NCBI GenBank assembly: GCA_018816345.1
Contig: JAHIWG010000012.1
Coordinates: 18,539 to 82,538, forward strand
Direction of reading: 5' to 3'
DNA: 64,000 bases
DNA from: Spirochaetota bacterium
Lineage (GTDB): Bacteria > Spirochaetota > Spirochaetia > Treponematales > UBA12059
The notes beneath the pieces were generated by a model. The model searched no databases. It saw only the letters and a program-made list of their open reading frames with translations, and was not told the origin of the DNA. Each line of letters begins with the position of its first letter. Positions within the stretch are counted from its first letter, which is position 1. Below are positions 18,250 to 26,800 of this stretch, in pieces. Both the position numbers and the translations under genes were made by a program.

Positions 18250-18280
18250 CCCAGGCGGCCCGGCGTCCCAGGCGGCCCGG
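18250..18280. repeat. short direct repeat CCCAGGCGGCCCGG
   Basis: Two exact 14-base copies at 18250-18263 and 18267-18280 (17-base period) in the divergent region between the DUF1015 gene and the next plus-strand gene. Function unknown; slippage is possible. Confidence 0.6.
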
Positions 18281-18332
18281 ACGCTTGCGCTAGCCGCGGC
18301 CGCCGAGCTAGTATCCGAGCGCGAGGTACGGG

Positions 18333-19298
18333 ATGAAAATCGCTGCGAAGAATACGTTGAGGAAGGCCGCGATAATCGTGATAGGCCTGTCCATGATCTC
18401 GGCCATAGTGATCCTTACGTCCGCGCCCGTGCAGAGCCGGTTCGTCGAGGCCAGGCACGGCGGCGCGTTGGTGTTCATGGACAAGTACGTGCCGCGCCCC
18501 CTCCGCGCCGAATTCTCCCGTGACCTCGGCGAGGCTACCGAGGGCTTCCTCCTCGAGGCCGGCCTGCTGGAGGCGATCCCGCCCGAGGGCCCCGTAGCGT
18601 TCTTCGCGGGCGATAGGCATTACGGCGTCATAAGCGCCGACGATCCCCTGATACGGAAGCGCCTCGCGGGGCGGCCGTCGTCGGACTTCGTGCTCTTCCG
18701 CTCCATAGGCATGAATTTCTACGCCAACGAGCTAGTTACCCGCTCGGTAGCCGCCCAGGACGGCTCGTACGTCTTCGTGAACGTCGACGAGGATTGGCGG
18801 GCCTCTGCATTGCACGCCTACGCGCACGCTATCGCGGCGGCGAACGCCCCGGCCGCCGTCAAGGCGTCCTTCAAGCCGGACCAGGGCTTCGATCCGGACC
18901 TTCGCTTCGCCTTCAGGTTCGCGGACGAGACCCTTGCCCTGCTCGCGAGCGATCTCTTCGAGCTATCGCTGGGGCTCGGCGGCGCAGACGGGGCCTGGGA
19001 CGCCTTTCCGGAGGCTTCCGCTCGGCGCTACGCCGGGGCCGATTCCGACGTCATGGAGAGGCAGGCGGAGATCATCATGGCGACCTACGACCTGCCGCAG
19101 AAGTCGGCCGTATTCTACGCCGCGTGCAACTCGTTCGCCTCGTGGATACTGCGCGAGCGCGGCGCCGACTCCCTGCGCGCCGTAGCTCGGTCATTCTTCT
19201 CAGGAGCGTACTCTACCCTGGACGAGGCATTCTCTCCCATCGGGGGCTTCTACGCGTCCGTGGAGGCCTGGAAAGGAGACGCGTCCATCCCCCTGTAG
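18333..19298 (+). CDS. membrane-anchored protein of unknown function
   Basis: 321 residues; a GAGG lies ten bases before the ATG. One N-terminal transmembrane or uncleaved signal helix (residues about 10-30), then a globular exported domain. A central stretch HAYAHAIAAANAP near residue 165 sits where a zinc peptidase would have HExxH, but the glutamate is absent. The pattern of the C-terminal half (FAYACNSFASWILRERGADSLRAV-like, quoted loosely) resembles the MA-like peptidase at 2319. It may therefore be an inactive relative; that is inference. It leads into the EamA gene with an 18-base gap. Confidence 0.45.
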   Translation: MKIAAKNTLRKAAIIVIGLSMISAIVILTSAPVQSRFVEARHGGALVFMDKYVPRPLRAEFSRDLGEATEGFLLEAGLLEAIPPEGPVAFFAGDRHYGVISADDPLIRKRLAGRPSSDFVLFRSIGMNFYANELVTRSVAAQDGSYVFVNVDEDWRASALHAYAHAIAAANAPAAVKASFKPDQGFDPDLRFAFRFADETLALLASDLFELSLGLGGADGAWDAFPEASARRYAGADSDVMERQAEIIMATYDLPQKSAVFYAACNSFASWILRERGADSLRAVARSFFSGAYSTLDEAFSPIGGFYASVEAWKGDASIPL

Positions 19299-19316
19299 GA
19301 TGGCGCGGAACGTCGT

Positions 19317-20240
19317 ATGGCTATTACCAAGCGCCTGGCTATAGGATTGGCGACGGCGACCGCCGTCATATGGGGGCTATCGTTCCTGAGCATCAAGACG
19401 GCCGTCGCGGCCATACCGCCCGTCAGCCTCGGGCTGGCGCGGTTCATAGTCGCGAGCGCCGTGCTCCTCGCGGTATTCGCCGTCATGCGAAGGCGCCCGA
19501 CCCTGGCGCTCAAGGACCTGCCGCGGATGGCCGGGGCCGGGCTGGTCGGGGTCACGCTCTATTTCCTCGGGGAGAATAACGGCGTCCTGCTATTATCCGC
19601 GTCTGAGGCCTCCATCATCGTGGGCACCATACCGGTCCTGACGATGATCGCGGATCGAGTCCTCGTAAGGACGAGGCTGACGGCGGCTCAATACGCCGGG
19701 GCGGGCCTATCGGCCGTCGGCGTCTCGCTCATAGTGGTCGAGTCGCTGAGGCTGAGCCCGGCGCCCCTGGGATACCTGTACATGGGGCTCGCGGCCGTCG
19801 CGTGGGTCGCCTACGCCTTCATGACCAGGCCGTTGCTCGCCAAGTACGATAGCCTGGAGGTAACCCTATGGCAGAGCCTCTTCGGGGCCGTAGGGTTCGT
19901 GCCTTTCGCTCTCTTCGAGCGCGTGGAATGGGCCCTCGTGACGCCGGTAGTCGTCGTCAACGTGCTATACCTGGGCGTATTCTGCTCGGCTATCGGCTAC
20001 CTCTTCTATATCGCCAGCCTGAACGCTCTCGGCGCGGGCGTTTCGAGCGTCTTCATTAACCTGATCCCGGTCGTCTCGGTGGCCGCGTCCTTCGTTATAC
20101 TCGGGGAGAGGCTCAGCCCCGTCCAGCTCGCGGGCGGCGCGGTCGCCGTCGGGGGCGTGTACATGGCGAGCTTCGCCGGGGGCGAGGGCCGGGGAGGCGC
20201 GGGGAGGCGGAACGGGAAGCGCCCAGCGGACGGCGCCTAG
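19317..20240 (+). CDS. EamA / DMT superfamily transporter
   Basis: 307 residues, ten predicted membrane helices in two EamA repeats. First repeat: AIGLATATAVIWGLSFLSIK and LARFIVASAVLL; second: GYLYMGLAAVAWVAYAFMTRPLL and the closing LIPVVSVAASFVILGERLS..Q..GG, which is the family signature. Such proteins usually export amino acids, metabolites or drugs. The C-terminus is a basic Gly/Arg-rich tail. No Shine-Dalgarno site is evident, and the gene probably depends on the upstream gene for translation. The 3' end overlaps the convergent 20237 gene by four bases. Confidence 0.88.
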   Translation: MAITKRLAIGLATATAVIWGLSFLSIKTAVAAIPPVSLGLARFIVASAVLLAVFAVMRRRPTLALKDLPRMAGAGLVGVTLYFLGENNGVLLLSASEASIIVGTIPVLTMIADRVLVRTRLTAAQYAGAGLSAVGVSLIVVESLRLSPAPLGYLYMGLAAVAWVAYAFMTRPLLAKYDSLEVTLWQSLFGAVGFVPFALFERVEWALVTPVVVVNVLYLGVFCSAIGYLFYIASLNALGAGVSSVFINLIPVVSVAASFVILGERLSPVQLAGGAVAVGGVYMASFAGGEGRGGAGRRNGKRPADGA

Positions 20241-21904
20241 TAGCCGTCGGACAGGGTCTTATTGATGTCCCTCTGGTACAGCTCCTGGTAGACGAAGCTC
20301 CTATCGCGGAGCTTCTCCTTGATGGGCTGGGAGAACGGCATGAGACGCCAGAAGATGCCCCGGATATCCTTATCCAGCTTCTGTATGCCTTCGCTCTCCT
20401 TCGTAAGCCAGGTGATGTAGTCCTGGATGAAGAATTCCTTGACGTCGCCCTTGAGCTTCTGCTTGACGAACCACTGGTAGTACTGCCCGGTCAGGCCCTC
20501 CTCCATCCAGTAGTACGAGGCCTTCTCCTTGGCGGCCTGCCAGCGCATATCGGCGACGGCGACGGCCACGGCGACCTTTAGGTTCTTCGGGTACATGGGC
20601 ACCGCTATCCTCGACCGGCTCGTATGCCTGTTATACCGATCGAAGGGCTCCCAGCAGACTCCCTGGTCGCCGTAGCTCGGGAGCAGTATGACGAACGGCT
20701 CGATACGGTTGAGGGAGCTCTTATACGGCCGGCAATAGGCCTGGCAATCTATGCTCTCCAACCAGGTCAGCGCGTCGATGACGTTCTCCCGCGTGCCCAT
20801 CTCCCGTAGGTTCAGGTGGAAGTATTCCTTCGTGACGAGGGGGAAATGGTTGCCTTGCCTGCCGACGCACATCTTGAGCATCTGCCTGGCGGTCTCGAAT
20901 TCCTGGTTCAGGGCCTGGAGATTCGCCTTGGTATCCTCCCCAAGCGACCCGACCTTCTCCTTGATCGTCTGGACGTCCTTAGTCGCGTCCTCGAACGAGT
21001 CGACGCTGGAGACGAGCTCCTTGTCGGCCGCCAGGAGGCGGCGCATTATATCGGACAGCTCGGCGATGGTCTTCTTCTGCCCTTCGGTATAGGGCGCGGG
21101 GATCTGGAAGAAGCCGGGCAGGCCGCCGTGCTCGCAGACGATGTCGATCCTATCCCGGAGCATGCTCTCCAGGGACTTGCGCTCCTCGGCCTTGGCCTTG
21201 AGGAAGGCTTCAGCGGTATCGCGCTTGCCCATGGCCTTTTGGAGCAGGTTATTGAAACGGGCGCGCTCGTCCCCGCGCGCCGCGTTAACCTCGTCGGTGC
21301 TGCTCGGGTTGATCTGCCCTAGCGCGGCGGCGCGAAGCCACTCGTCGAGGTAATACACGGGCTCGGAGCTGACCTTCTTGTAGATGACCTTAGCGAACAG
21401 GGCCCTCTGTTCCGGCGTTATCATCGTGGGGAGCGAAAGCCCGAACCGGACCATGAGCTGCTTTGGGAGGATCGGAGCGGTAGCGACGACACGGGGGGCC
21501 ATGTGCGCGACCATGTTCCAATACGCCGTGATCACCTGCTGCCTATACATGCCCCTATCCTTGGGGTCGGTTGCCTGCAGGTACTTCTTGAGGAGCTCGT
21601 GGAAACGCTGGGACGACTCGCCCTCGCCGGCCAGGGCCTTCTGGTAGTACTGGGGATCGTCGAAGAAGGTATTCGGGGGATCCGACTCGAAGCTCGCGAC
21701 GGGATCGTAGGCCTTCTTCGCGAGGTCCACGTCGAACTCGCCCTTCGTCTCGAGTTCACCCGAGACGCTCATGCCCCCGAAGAGGGCCTCGAAGCTCGGT
21801 CCGCCCGACGGCGCGGCGGACTTCGAACGGCCAGGCTGCATCGAATACTCTTCGACGCTTCCGCCAAGGAGCGCGGCGATCTCGGGATCGATCTCTTCGG
21901 GCAT
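20237..21904 (-). CDS. large conserved protein of unknown function, spirochaete-like
   Basis: 555 residues, soluble, no signal peptide. The first 80 residues are low complexity (MPEEIDPEIAALLGG then Ser/Gly-rich). The rest is mainly helical, with a coiled-coil segment around residues 285-345 (LRRLLAADKELVSSVDSFEDATKD region) and a well-ordered C-terminal part containing PFVILLPSYGDQGVCWEPFD and ITWLTKES. I know similar proteins of this length from treponemes but no assigned function. The upstream site AGGACGG is weak. It follows the GAF gene on the same strand after 154 bases. Confidence 0.5.
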   Translation of the reverse strand: MPEEIDPEIAALLGGSVEEYSMQPGRSKSAAPSGGPSFEALFGGMSVSGELETKGEFDVDLAKKAYDPVASFESDPPNTFFDDPQYYQKALAGEGESSQRFHELLKKYLQATDPKDRGMYRQQVITAYWNMVAHMAPRVVATAPILPKQLMVRFGLSLPTMITPEQRALFAKVIYKKVSSEPVYYLDEWLRAAALGQINPSSTDEVNAARGDERARFNNLLQKAMGKRDTAEAFLKAKAEERKSLESMLRDRIDIVCEHGGLPGFFQIPAPYTEGQKKTIAELSDIMRRLLAADKELVSSVDSFEDATKDVQTIKEKVGSLGEDTKANLQALNQEFETARQMLKMCVGRQGNHFPLVTKEYFHLNLREMGTRENVIDALTWLESIDCQAYCRPYKSSLNRIEPFVILLPSYGDQGVCWEPFDRYNRHTSRSRIAVPMYPKNLKVAVAVAVADMRWQAAKEKASYYWMEEGLTGQYYQWFVKQKLKGDVKEFFIQDYITWLTKESEGIQKLDKDIRGIFWRLMPFSQPIKEKLRDRSFVYQELYQRDINKTLSDGY

Positions 21905-22058
21905 TCGGCACCGTCCTACGTTTTAATCTTGCGACCGGGTCCGCTCGGGCTCGGGGCCACGCGGGTCGGCCGGAACCGATCCGGGTCTCGTATCCAGTGT
22001 ACCTTATAGCGGACCGCGAGACAAGTTTCCCCGAGGGCGATTCTTTCGGGGGCGGTTC

Positions 22059-23048
22059 CTAAGGCGCGATCCCGGCGGGCCTGTTCAGCCGGCTGAACAG
22101 CTCCGTCTGCCCTATAGTCGCCGCAATATACGGGCATATCCCGTTGAGGGCGTACTCGTCCTCCTTGGTGATGGCCGAGGCCGGGTCGTAGCTCTGGATG
22201 ACGACGACGCCGATGATGCGGTCGCGGCAAAAGAGAGGCGCCCCGAGCCAATGGCTGGGCATCTGCCCGATGGGGATGAAGCCGGGCGGCAGAGACGTGC
22301 GTCCTTCCTCGAAGATGTACGACGACCGGGCCGAGTTGTAGATGTGGCCGCTCAAGCCCACGCTCAGGGGCCAGGGCATCGAGTCGTAGTCGTCCTTCTG
22401 ATCGCGCCAGTAGACGGGCCGGAAGACGCCCGCCTTCTCGTCCACGCGGGCTATGATGATGTTGTCGCGCGCCGCGGGGATAACGAGGCTCATGATCTCG
22501 TGCAGCTTGGGGTACAGCTCGTCCATATCGATGGTCTCGTCGACGAGCGCGGCGATGCGCTGGATGGCTATCTCCCGATCGAGGAGCGCCAGCTGGATGG
22601 CCAGGGAGAGGGCCGAGGCTACAAACCTGACGAACGCGTAATCGTCCGCCGAATACAGGGTCCCCGCCTCGTACGTCTGCACCACGAGCGCCCCGAGCAC
22701 TACCCCGTCCCGGTTCGTGAAGGGAATGCCTATCCAATCCTCGGGGATGGTCCCGATAGCCTTGACGCCCTCCCCCGGGGAGCCATCGGCGCTGAGCCAA
22801 TGGCTATCCCGTTTATCGAGGATAAACGCGGTCCATCCTCGCCTCGGCTCGATGGTCAGGGTGCTCTGCGGATTCTGCTCGTCGACGTAATAGGGGAATC
22901 GCAATCCAGCCTGCTCGACGACGCATACGAACATGTTGCGGGCGGGCATCCTGGACGCGAGCATCTCGTGGCAGGCCGCGTACACCAGCGGCAGCGATAG
23001 CCTGGAATCGAGGAGGCTTAATACTCGCTGATAGTCGTCCTCCGCCAA
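22059..23048 (-). CDS. tandem GAF-domain protein
   Basis: 329 residues, two GAF domains and nothing else recognisable. The first (about 20-155) shows DWIGIPFTNRDGVVLGALVVQTYE and FVRFVASALSLAIQ; the second (about 175-320) shows HWLGAPLFCRDRIIGVVVIQSYD and the closing INGICPYIAATIGQ-like helix. GAF domains bind cyclic nucleotides, haem or other small ligands; here no output domain is attached, so it must act on a partner protein. The start follows GGAGGTTTAG. The 20237 gene downstream on the same strand is the obvious candidate partner. Confidence 0.82.
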   Translation of the reverse strand: MAEDDYQRVLSLLDSRLSLPLVYAACHEMLASRMPARNMFVCVVEQAGLRFPYYVDEQNPQSTLTIEPRRGWTAFILDKRDSHWLSADGSPGEGVKAIGTIPEDWIGIPFTNRDGVVLGALVVQTYEAGTLYSADDYAFVRFVASALSLAIQLALLDREIAIQRIAALVDETIDMDELYPKLHEIMSLVIPAARDNIIIARVDEKAGVFRPVYWRDQKDDYDSMPWPLSVGLSGHIYNSARSSYIFEEGRTSLPPGFIPIGQMPSHWLGAPLFCRDRIIGVVVIQSYDPASAITKEDEYALNGICPYIAATIGQTELFSRLNRPAGIAP

Positions 23049-23072
23049 TCTAAACCTCCGCGCGCTTCCCCT

Positions 23073-23100
23073 AGCATAACGTACCGGGCGGATTATTCAA
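23073..23100 (-). promoter_or_regulatory. promoter of the GAF gene
   Basis: On the minus strand TTGAAT, 16-base spacer, TATGCT, then a 24-base leader with GGAGG before the ATG at 23048. This is a conventional leadered promoter, useful as a contrast to the leaderless ones. Confidence 0.6.
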
Positions 23101-23283
23101 ATAAAAAAGGGTCGCCATGAGGCGACCCTTCTGTTCGCTAAGTGGAGGTGAGGGGAATTGCCCTCCGATCGAAAACCTCCTATTTTCGATCGGAGGGCCG
23201 CGGCCGATAGCTGGCGGCGCCCTCCATGGCGCCTCTTCCTCGCTACCGCTCGGCGCTCTCGGCCGTTCAATTCCCCTCGCCTC
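23101..23283 (-). repeat. structured element with a copy of the tRNA-Ala 3' end
   Basis: Positions 23137-23160 repeat exactly the 24 bases at 23326-23349, which are the 3' end of tRNA-Ala plus the first bases downstream, and again a hairpin with an A/T tract follows (23103-23130, GGGTCGCC/GGCGACCC). Between the copies lies a strongly folded segment: CCCTCCGATCGAAAA (23161-23175) pairs perfectly with 23183-23197, GGCGCC pairs at 23216 and 23229, and GAGGTGAGGGGAATTG (23145-23160) pairs with CAATTCCCCTCGCCTC (23268-23283) with one mismatch. No ORF of note. Confidence 0.75.
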
Positions 23284-23292
23284 GGCGGGAAT

Positions 23293-23325
23293 AAAAAAAG
23301 GTTACCAGTAGGTAACCTTTTTAAT
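23293..23325 (-). terminator. terminator of tRNA-Ala
   Basis: On the minus strand AAAGGTTACC, TACT loop, GGTAACCTTTTTTT, seven bases after the tRNA 3' end. Confidence 0.85.
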
Positions 23326-23331
23326 GCTAAG

Positions 23332-23404
<73 letters not shown>

Positions 23405-23416
23405 GAAGCGAGTGGC

Positions 23417-23445
23417 ATTCTAACGAGCGCGAGCGGGCGTGTCAA
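23417..23445 (-). promoter_or_regulatory. promoter of tRNA-Ala
   Basis: TTGACA, 17-base spacer, TAGAAT on the minus strand, 12 bases before the tRNA 5' end. Confidence 0.8.
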
Positions 23446-23471
23446 TATCGCCTCGGGAAAAAATTCCGCGC

Positions 23472-23501
23472 TTGCGCTTAGAGGCACGAAAGACGCATAC
23501 T
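23472..23501 (+). promoter_or_regulatory. promoter, predicted leaderless
   Basis: TTGCGC, 18-base spacer, CATACT, then six bases to the ATG at 23508. No Shine-Dalgarno site. Confidence 0.5.
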
Positions 23502-23507
23502 AGGCCT

Positions 23508-24668
23508 ATGGAAACGACCATGAGAATCTCGGCGTCATGCGCCGTAGGCATAGAGAAGGTACTCGCCGGAGAGCTGGAAAGGCTCGGCATCGCGCCGGGA
23601 ACGCGTTCGGCGGGCCGCGTGAGCTTCGAGACCGATAAAGCGGGGCTCGCGAGGGCCCTCGTCGGCCTGCGTACCGCCGACAGGCTCTTCCTCGTCGCCG
23701 GGACCTTCCCGGCCAAGGACTTCGACCAGCTATTCGACGGCTTTAACGCCATCCCCTGGGAACGCTGGGTAGGGCCCCGGGACAGGCTCGTCATCGAGAA
23801 GGCGAAGTCTATCCGATCCGCGCTATCGGCGCAGAATTCAATCCAATCGGTGGGGCAGAAGGCCGCGTACGACAGGCTCTGCGCCGAGTACGGCGTCAAT
23901 CGAATGCCCGAGACGGGGGAGACGGTGATGACCCGCGTCCGCGTCGAGGGCGATATAGCCGCCGTCGAGCTGGACCTCTGCGGGGAAGCGCTCTCGAGAC
24001 GCGGCTACCGCAAGCGCCCGACCGAGGCGCCGCTCAAGGAGAGCGTGGCGGCGGCGGTACTGTTCCTCTCGGGCTGGCGCCGCTCCTTCGCCCTCTACGA
24101 CCCGTTCTGCGGCTCGGGCACGATACCCATCGAAGCGGCCCTCTACGCGTTCGATATAGCCCCGGGACTGGGACGGGGCTTCTCGTGGGAGCGGATGCCG
24201 GACGGAGGCGCCAAGGAGGTGGCCGCGGCCAAGGAGCGCGCCCGCGCCGCCGTGGACCCGACCCGCGACGTCATGATAGCCGGATCCGACGCCGACCAGG
24301 CCGCCCTCGACGCGGCCCTGGCCAACGCCGGGCTGGCGGGCGTCGGCGACAGGATACGGTTCTTCAGGGCGAGGGCCGAGGAGGCGGCTCCGTTCGAGGA
24401 GCGCGGCTTCATAGTCACGGACCCGCCGTACGGGAAGCGCCTAGGGACTCCCGCCGAGGCCGACGCGCTGTACGCATCGCTCGGCGCGTTCTCCGGGCGC
24501 TTCGCCAGGTGGGAGCTATGCTTCGTCGTGGACAGGGAGGAATTCGGCGGTTTCGCCGGGGAGCGCGCCGTGCCGAAGGCGGCGGGAGCGTGGAAGCGGA
24601 CCAAGATAGTCGACGGGGCGGAGACGCGCTGGCTACACCGCTCTATCGCCGGCGGCGCCTCGAGATGA
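23508..24668 (+). CDS. RlmL/YpsC-type rRNA N2-guanine methyltransferase
   Basis: 386 residues from METTMRISASCAVG. The ATG at 23508 is chosen because it lies directly after the promoter and before a good THUMP-type N-terminus; a second ATG follows at 23520. Residues about 45-160 form the THUMP RNA-binding domain. The class I methyltransferase domain shows motif I YDPFCGSGTIPIEAA near residue 205 and the catalytic TDPPYGKRLG near residue 305, the DPPY form of N2-guanine enzymes. It should methylate 23S rRNA (or tRNA) using SAM; the exact guanine cannot be told. The 3' end overlaps the convergent VTT gene by 26 bases. Confidence 0.9.
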   Translation: METTMRISASCAVGIEKVLAGELERLGIAPGTRSAGRVSFETDKAGLARALVGLRTADRLFLVAGTFPAKDFDQLFDGFNAIPWERWVGPRDRLVIEKAKSIRSALSAQNSIQSVGQKAAYDRLCAEYGVNRMPETGETVMTRVRVEGDIAAVELDLCGEALSRRGYRKRPTEAPLKESVAAAVLFLSGWRRSFALYDPFCGSGTIPIEAALYAFDIAPGLGRGFSWERMPDGGAKEVAAAKERARAAVDPTRDVMIAGSDADQAALDAALANAGLAGVGDRIRFFRARAEEAAPFEERGFIVTDPPYGKRLGTPAEADALYASLGAFSGRFARWELCFVVDREEFGGFAGERAVPKAAGAWKRTKIVDGAETRWLHRSIAGGASR

Positions 24669-25350
24669 CGCGCTCGACGAAGCCGTGGAGCCGCTCGCGG
24701 AAGACGAGCCCGAGGAATAGCAGCACCGCGGATATCGATACGACGACAATCGCCGCCGCGTAATCCTGCTCGAACACCGCGGAGCCCATGTACGAGGTGC
24801 CGACGATGCCTGGCAGGCGGCCGATGGTCGAGACGGCTATAAAGGCGCCGAACGACAGCCGGCTCGCGCCCGCCGCATAGGTGAGCGCGTCCTTAGGTAT
24901 GCCCGGTATGGCGAAAAGCAGCAGGAAACCGGCGGCGGCCCGGCCTCCCTTCGTCGACGCGTCGATGCGCTCTATCGTATCGGCTCCTAGGACCGCCACC
25001 GCGAAGGGGCGCCCTAGCGCCCGCCCCACCCCGAAGTTGAAGAGCGAGCCTAGCAATATCCCGACGACGGACCAGAGCGTCCCCCCGAGCAGGCCGAAGG
25101 CGAAGCCGCCCGCGACCTGGACGACCTCCCCGGGAATGACGAAGACGATTACCTGCAGGGCCTGTAGGCCGACGAAGGCCGCCGGGCCGAGCGCCCCCCG
25201 CTCCGCGACCCAGCCGCGGATAGACTCGGCCGACCTGAACAGGCCGAACAGCTCCGCGCGGAAGGAGAAGGCGAGGCCGCCCAGCAAGGCTAAGGAGAGC
25301 GGGAACCCTATCAGGGACAGCATCCGCTTATGACGATCGCTTAGTCGCAT
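24643..25350 (-). CDS. VTT-domain (TVP38/TMEM64, DedA-like) membrane protein
   Basis: 235 residues from MRLSDRHKRM; the track begins 11 codons earlier, inside the promoter. Five to six hydrophobic segments. The VTT core is clear: FVIPGEVVQVAGGFAFGLLGGTLWSVVG, then GSLFNFGVGRALGRPF with the conserved G..LG and a later FAIPGIPKDALTYAAG. Members transport or scramble lipids and undecaprenyl phosphate. The very basic C-terminus (ERVISRRRRR) should face the cytoplasm. Transcribed from a leaderless-type promoter, divergent from the CRP-like gene. Confidence 0.85.
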   Translation of the reverse strand: MRLSDRHKRMLSLIGFPLSLALLGGLAFSFRAELFGLFRSAESIRGWVAERGALGPAAFVGLQALQVIVFVIPGEVVQVAGGFAFGLLGGTLWSVVGILLGSLFNFGVGRALGRPFAVAVLGADTIERIDASTKGGRAAAGFLLLFAIPGIPKDALTYAAGASRLSFGAFIAVSTIGRLPGIVGTSYMGSAVFEQDYAAAIVVVSISAVLLFLGLVFRERLHGFVERVISRRRRR

Positions 25351-25356
25351 ACGCAG

Positions 25357-25385
25357 ACTATACGGCGGAATCGACGGGGCCACAA
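25357..25385 (-). promoter_or_regulatory. promoter of the VTT gene, predicted leaderless
   Basis: On the minus strand TTGTGG, 17-base spacer, TATAGT, then six bases to the ATG at 25350. Confidence 0.6.
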
Positions 25386-25421
25386 GCCGCAGGCCGCCCG
25401 CCGCCCGCCGCGGGGTACCAC

Positions 25422-25450
25422 TTGCCCTCGCCCCCGGCAGGTTCTATGCT
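25422..25450 (+). promoter_or_regulatory. promoter of the CRP-like gene, predicted near-leaderless
   Basis: TTGCCC, 17-base spacer, TATGCT, nine bases to the ATG at 25460. The leader can be only about three bases long. Confidence 0.55.
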
Positions 25451-25459
25451 TACGTCACT

Positions 25460-26098
25460 ATGGCCAATGAAAACGTTATCCAATTCGAGTCGGGCGACAC
25501 GGTATTCAAGGAAGGCGAGCTAGGGGACCGCATGTACATCCTGCTAGCGGGCGCCGTCGAGCTGAAGAAGAAGGTAGACAGGGGAGAGACGGTGCTCAAG
25601 ACCGTCGACGCCCCCAACGAGTTCTTCGGGGAGATGGCGCTTATAGACGATAGGCCCAGGTCGGCGAGCGCCGTGGCCGTCAAGAGGACGAACGTGCTGG
25701 CCGTGGACGGTCCTACCTTCGAGACGATGATACTGACCAACGGGAAATTCGCCCTCAAGATAATCAAGGTGCTCTCGGAGCGGATCAGGCGATCGAACGA
25801 CCAGGTCTCGGATCTCATCGAGACGATGCCGCGCGAGCGCGTCGCGCGCAGCATGGTGGATTTCGCCGTGCGCAACGGGGAGAGGATTCACGACGGCAGC
25901 GTCAAGGTCAACCTCGAGGCGATGAAGGCCTGGATCAACGGGCACATAGGCACGCCGGCGGACGAGATAGAGTCGACGGTATACAGGTTCCTTAAGATGG
26001 AGAGCATCGCGTGGGCGGCGACGAGCGCCAAGACGAAGGAATGCGTCGTCCTGCCCCCGGCCTTCATAGAAGCGAATGACAGACGGACCAAGCCCTAG
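25460..26098 (+). CDS. CRP/FNR-like cyclic nucleotide-binding protein
   Basis: 212 residues. Residues about 5-115 form a cyclic nucleotide-binding beta-barrel: FESGDTVFKEGELGDRMYILLAGAVEL and the phosphate-binding segment FFGEMALIDDRPRSASA, in which the R of RPRSA fits the cyclic nucleotide ligand. The C-terminal 90 residues look like a winged helix (VKVNLEAMKAWINGHIGTPADEIESTVYRFL, shortened here) with TPADEIESTVYRFL as the likely recognition helix. It may therefore bind DNA in response to cAMP or a related nucleotide. Its end overlaps the TetR start by 23 bases, so the two regulators are co-transcribed. Confidence 0.8.
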   Translation: MANENVIQFESGDTVFKEGELGDRMYILLAGAVELKKKVDRGETVLKTVDAPNEFFGEMALIDDRPRSASAVAVKRTNVLAVDGPTFETMILTNGKFALKIIKVLSERIRRSNDQVSDLIETMPRERVARSMVDFAVRNGERIHDGSVKVNLEAMKAWINGHIGTPADEIESTVYRFLKMESIAWAATSAKTKECVVLPPAFIEANDRRTKP

Positions 26099-26720
26099 CC
26101 GGGCGCGGCCGACGGGCCGGGACGAGGTCGTCAAGGCGCTCGTCGAGGCAGCCGCGGACCTCTTCTCGGAGGCCGGCGTCGACGGGGTCTCGGTCAGGCA
26201 GATAGCGGATCGCGCAGGAGTCAACCACGGTCTCGTGCACCGGCATTTCGGGTCCAAGGACGAGCTCGCGAGGCGCGTCGGCGAGTTCCTGGACGCCGAG
26301 ATTCGGGACGCCGTCGGGGAGCCGGCCGATTTCATGGAGGCGATCGACCGGGCCTCGGTCGCGGCAAGGCGGGATCCGCGGCTTTGGCGCTTCATCGCCC
26401 GCCTCCTCGTCGACGGCAAGGGGGGCGTCATGCCCGAGGGCCACGGCAGCTACCTGCGAGCCCTAGCGTCGCTCGCGGAGCGAGACCAGGCGCGGGGGAA
26501 GATATCGGGCTCCGCCGACCCGCGCGAGGTAGTGTTCGCTATCGCTGCGCTCGGGCTAGGCATCGAGATGTTCGGAGACTACCTCTCCGGCGCCATCGGC
26601 ATGGGCGTTCCCGACAAGGCGGCCCTCGAGGACCGCTTCCGAGACATCGCGCTACGGGCCCTCGGCCCGGGTCCGGCGAGCCGGCCGCAGGGCGAGCCGC
26701 GCTCGGATGGCGATGAATAA
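26076..26720 (+). CDS. TetR/AcrR family repressor
   Basis: 214 residues. The N-terminal DNA-binding region reads ALVEAAADLFSEAGVDGVSVRQIADRAGVNHGLVHRHFGSKDEL (shortened), the standard TetR helix-turn-helix. The C-terminal ligand domain is helical and unassigned, ending in a disordered Gly/Pro/Arg tail. A palindrome GTAGTCG CT CGACTAC lies inside the promoter only 12 bases after its stop codon, making the two epimerase genes downstream the probable targets. The start overlaps the preceding CRP-like gene. Confidence 0.88.
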   Translation: MTDGPSPSRARPTGRDEVVKALVEAAADLFSEAGVDGVSVRQIADRAGVNHGLVHRHFGSKDELARRVGEFLDAEIRDAVGEPADFMEAIDRASVAARRDPRLWRFIARLLVDGKGGVMPEGHGSYLRALASLAERDQARGKISGSADPREVVFAIAALGLGIEMFGDYLSGAIGMGVPDKAALEDRFRDIALRALGPGPASRPQGEPRSDGDE

Positions 26721-26722
26721 AA

Positions 26723-26751
26723 TTGACAAAGCGTAGTCGCTCGACTACACT
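26723..26751 (+). promoter_or_regulatory. strong promoter with embedded TetR-type operator
   Basis: TTGACA (26723-26728), 17 bases, TACACT (26746-26751). The spacer carries the inverted repeat GTAGTCG CT CGACTAC (26732-26747), overlapping the -10 box. A bound dimer would block RNA polymerase. Confidence 0.75.
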
Positions 26752-26800
26752 ACCTCCAAGCCTCCCTCCGATGCGGTCGGAGGCCGGCACGGAGGCGCGC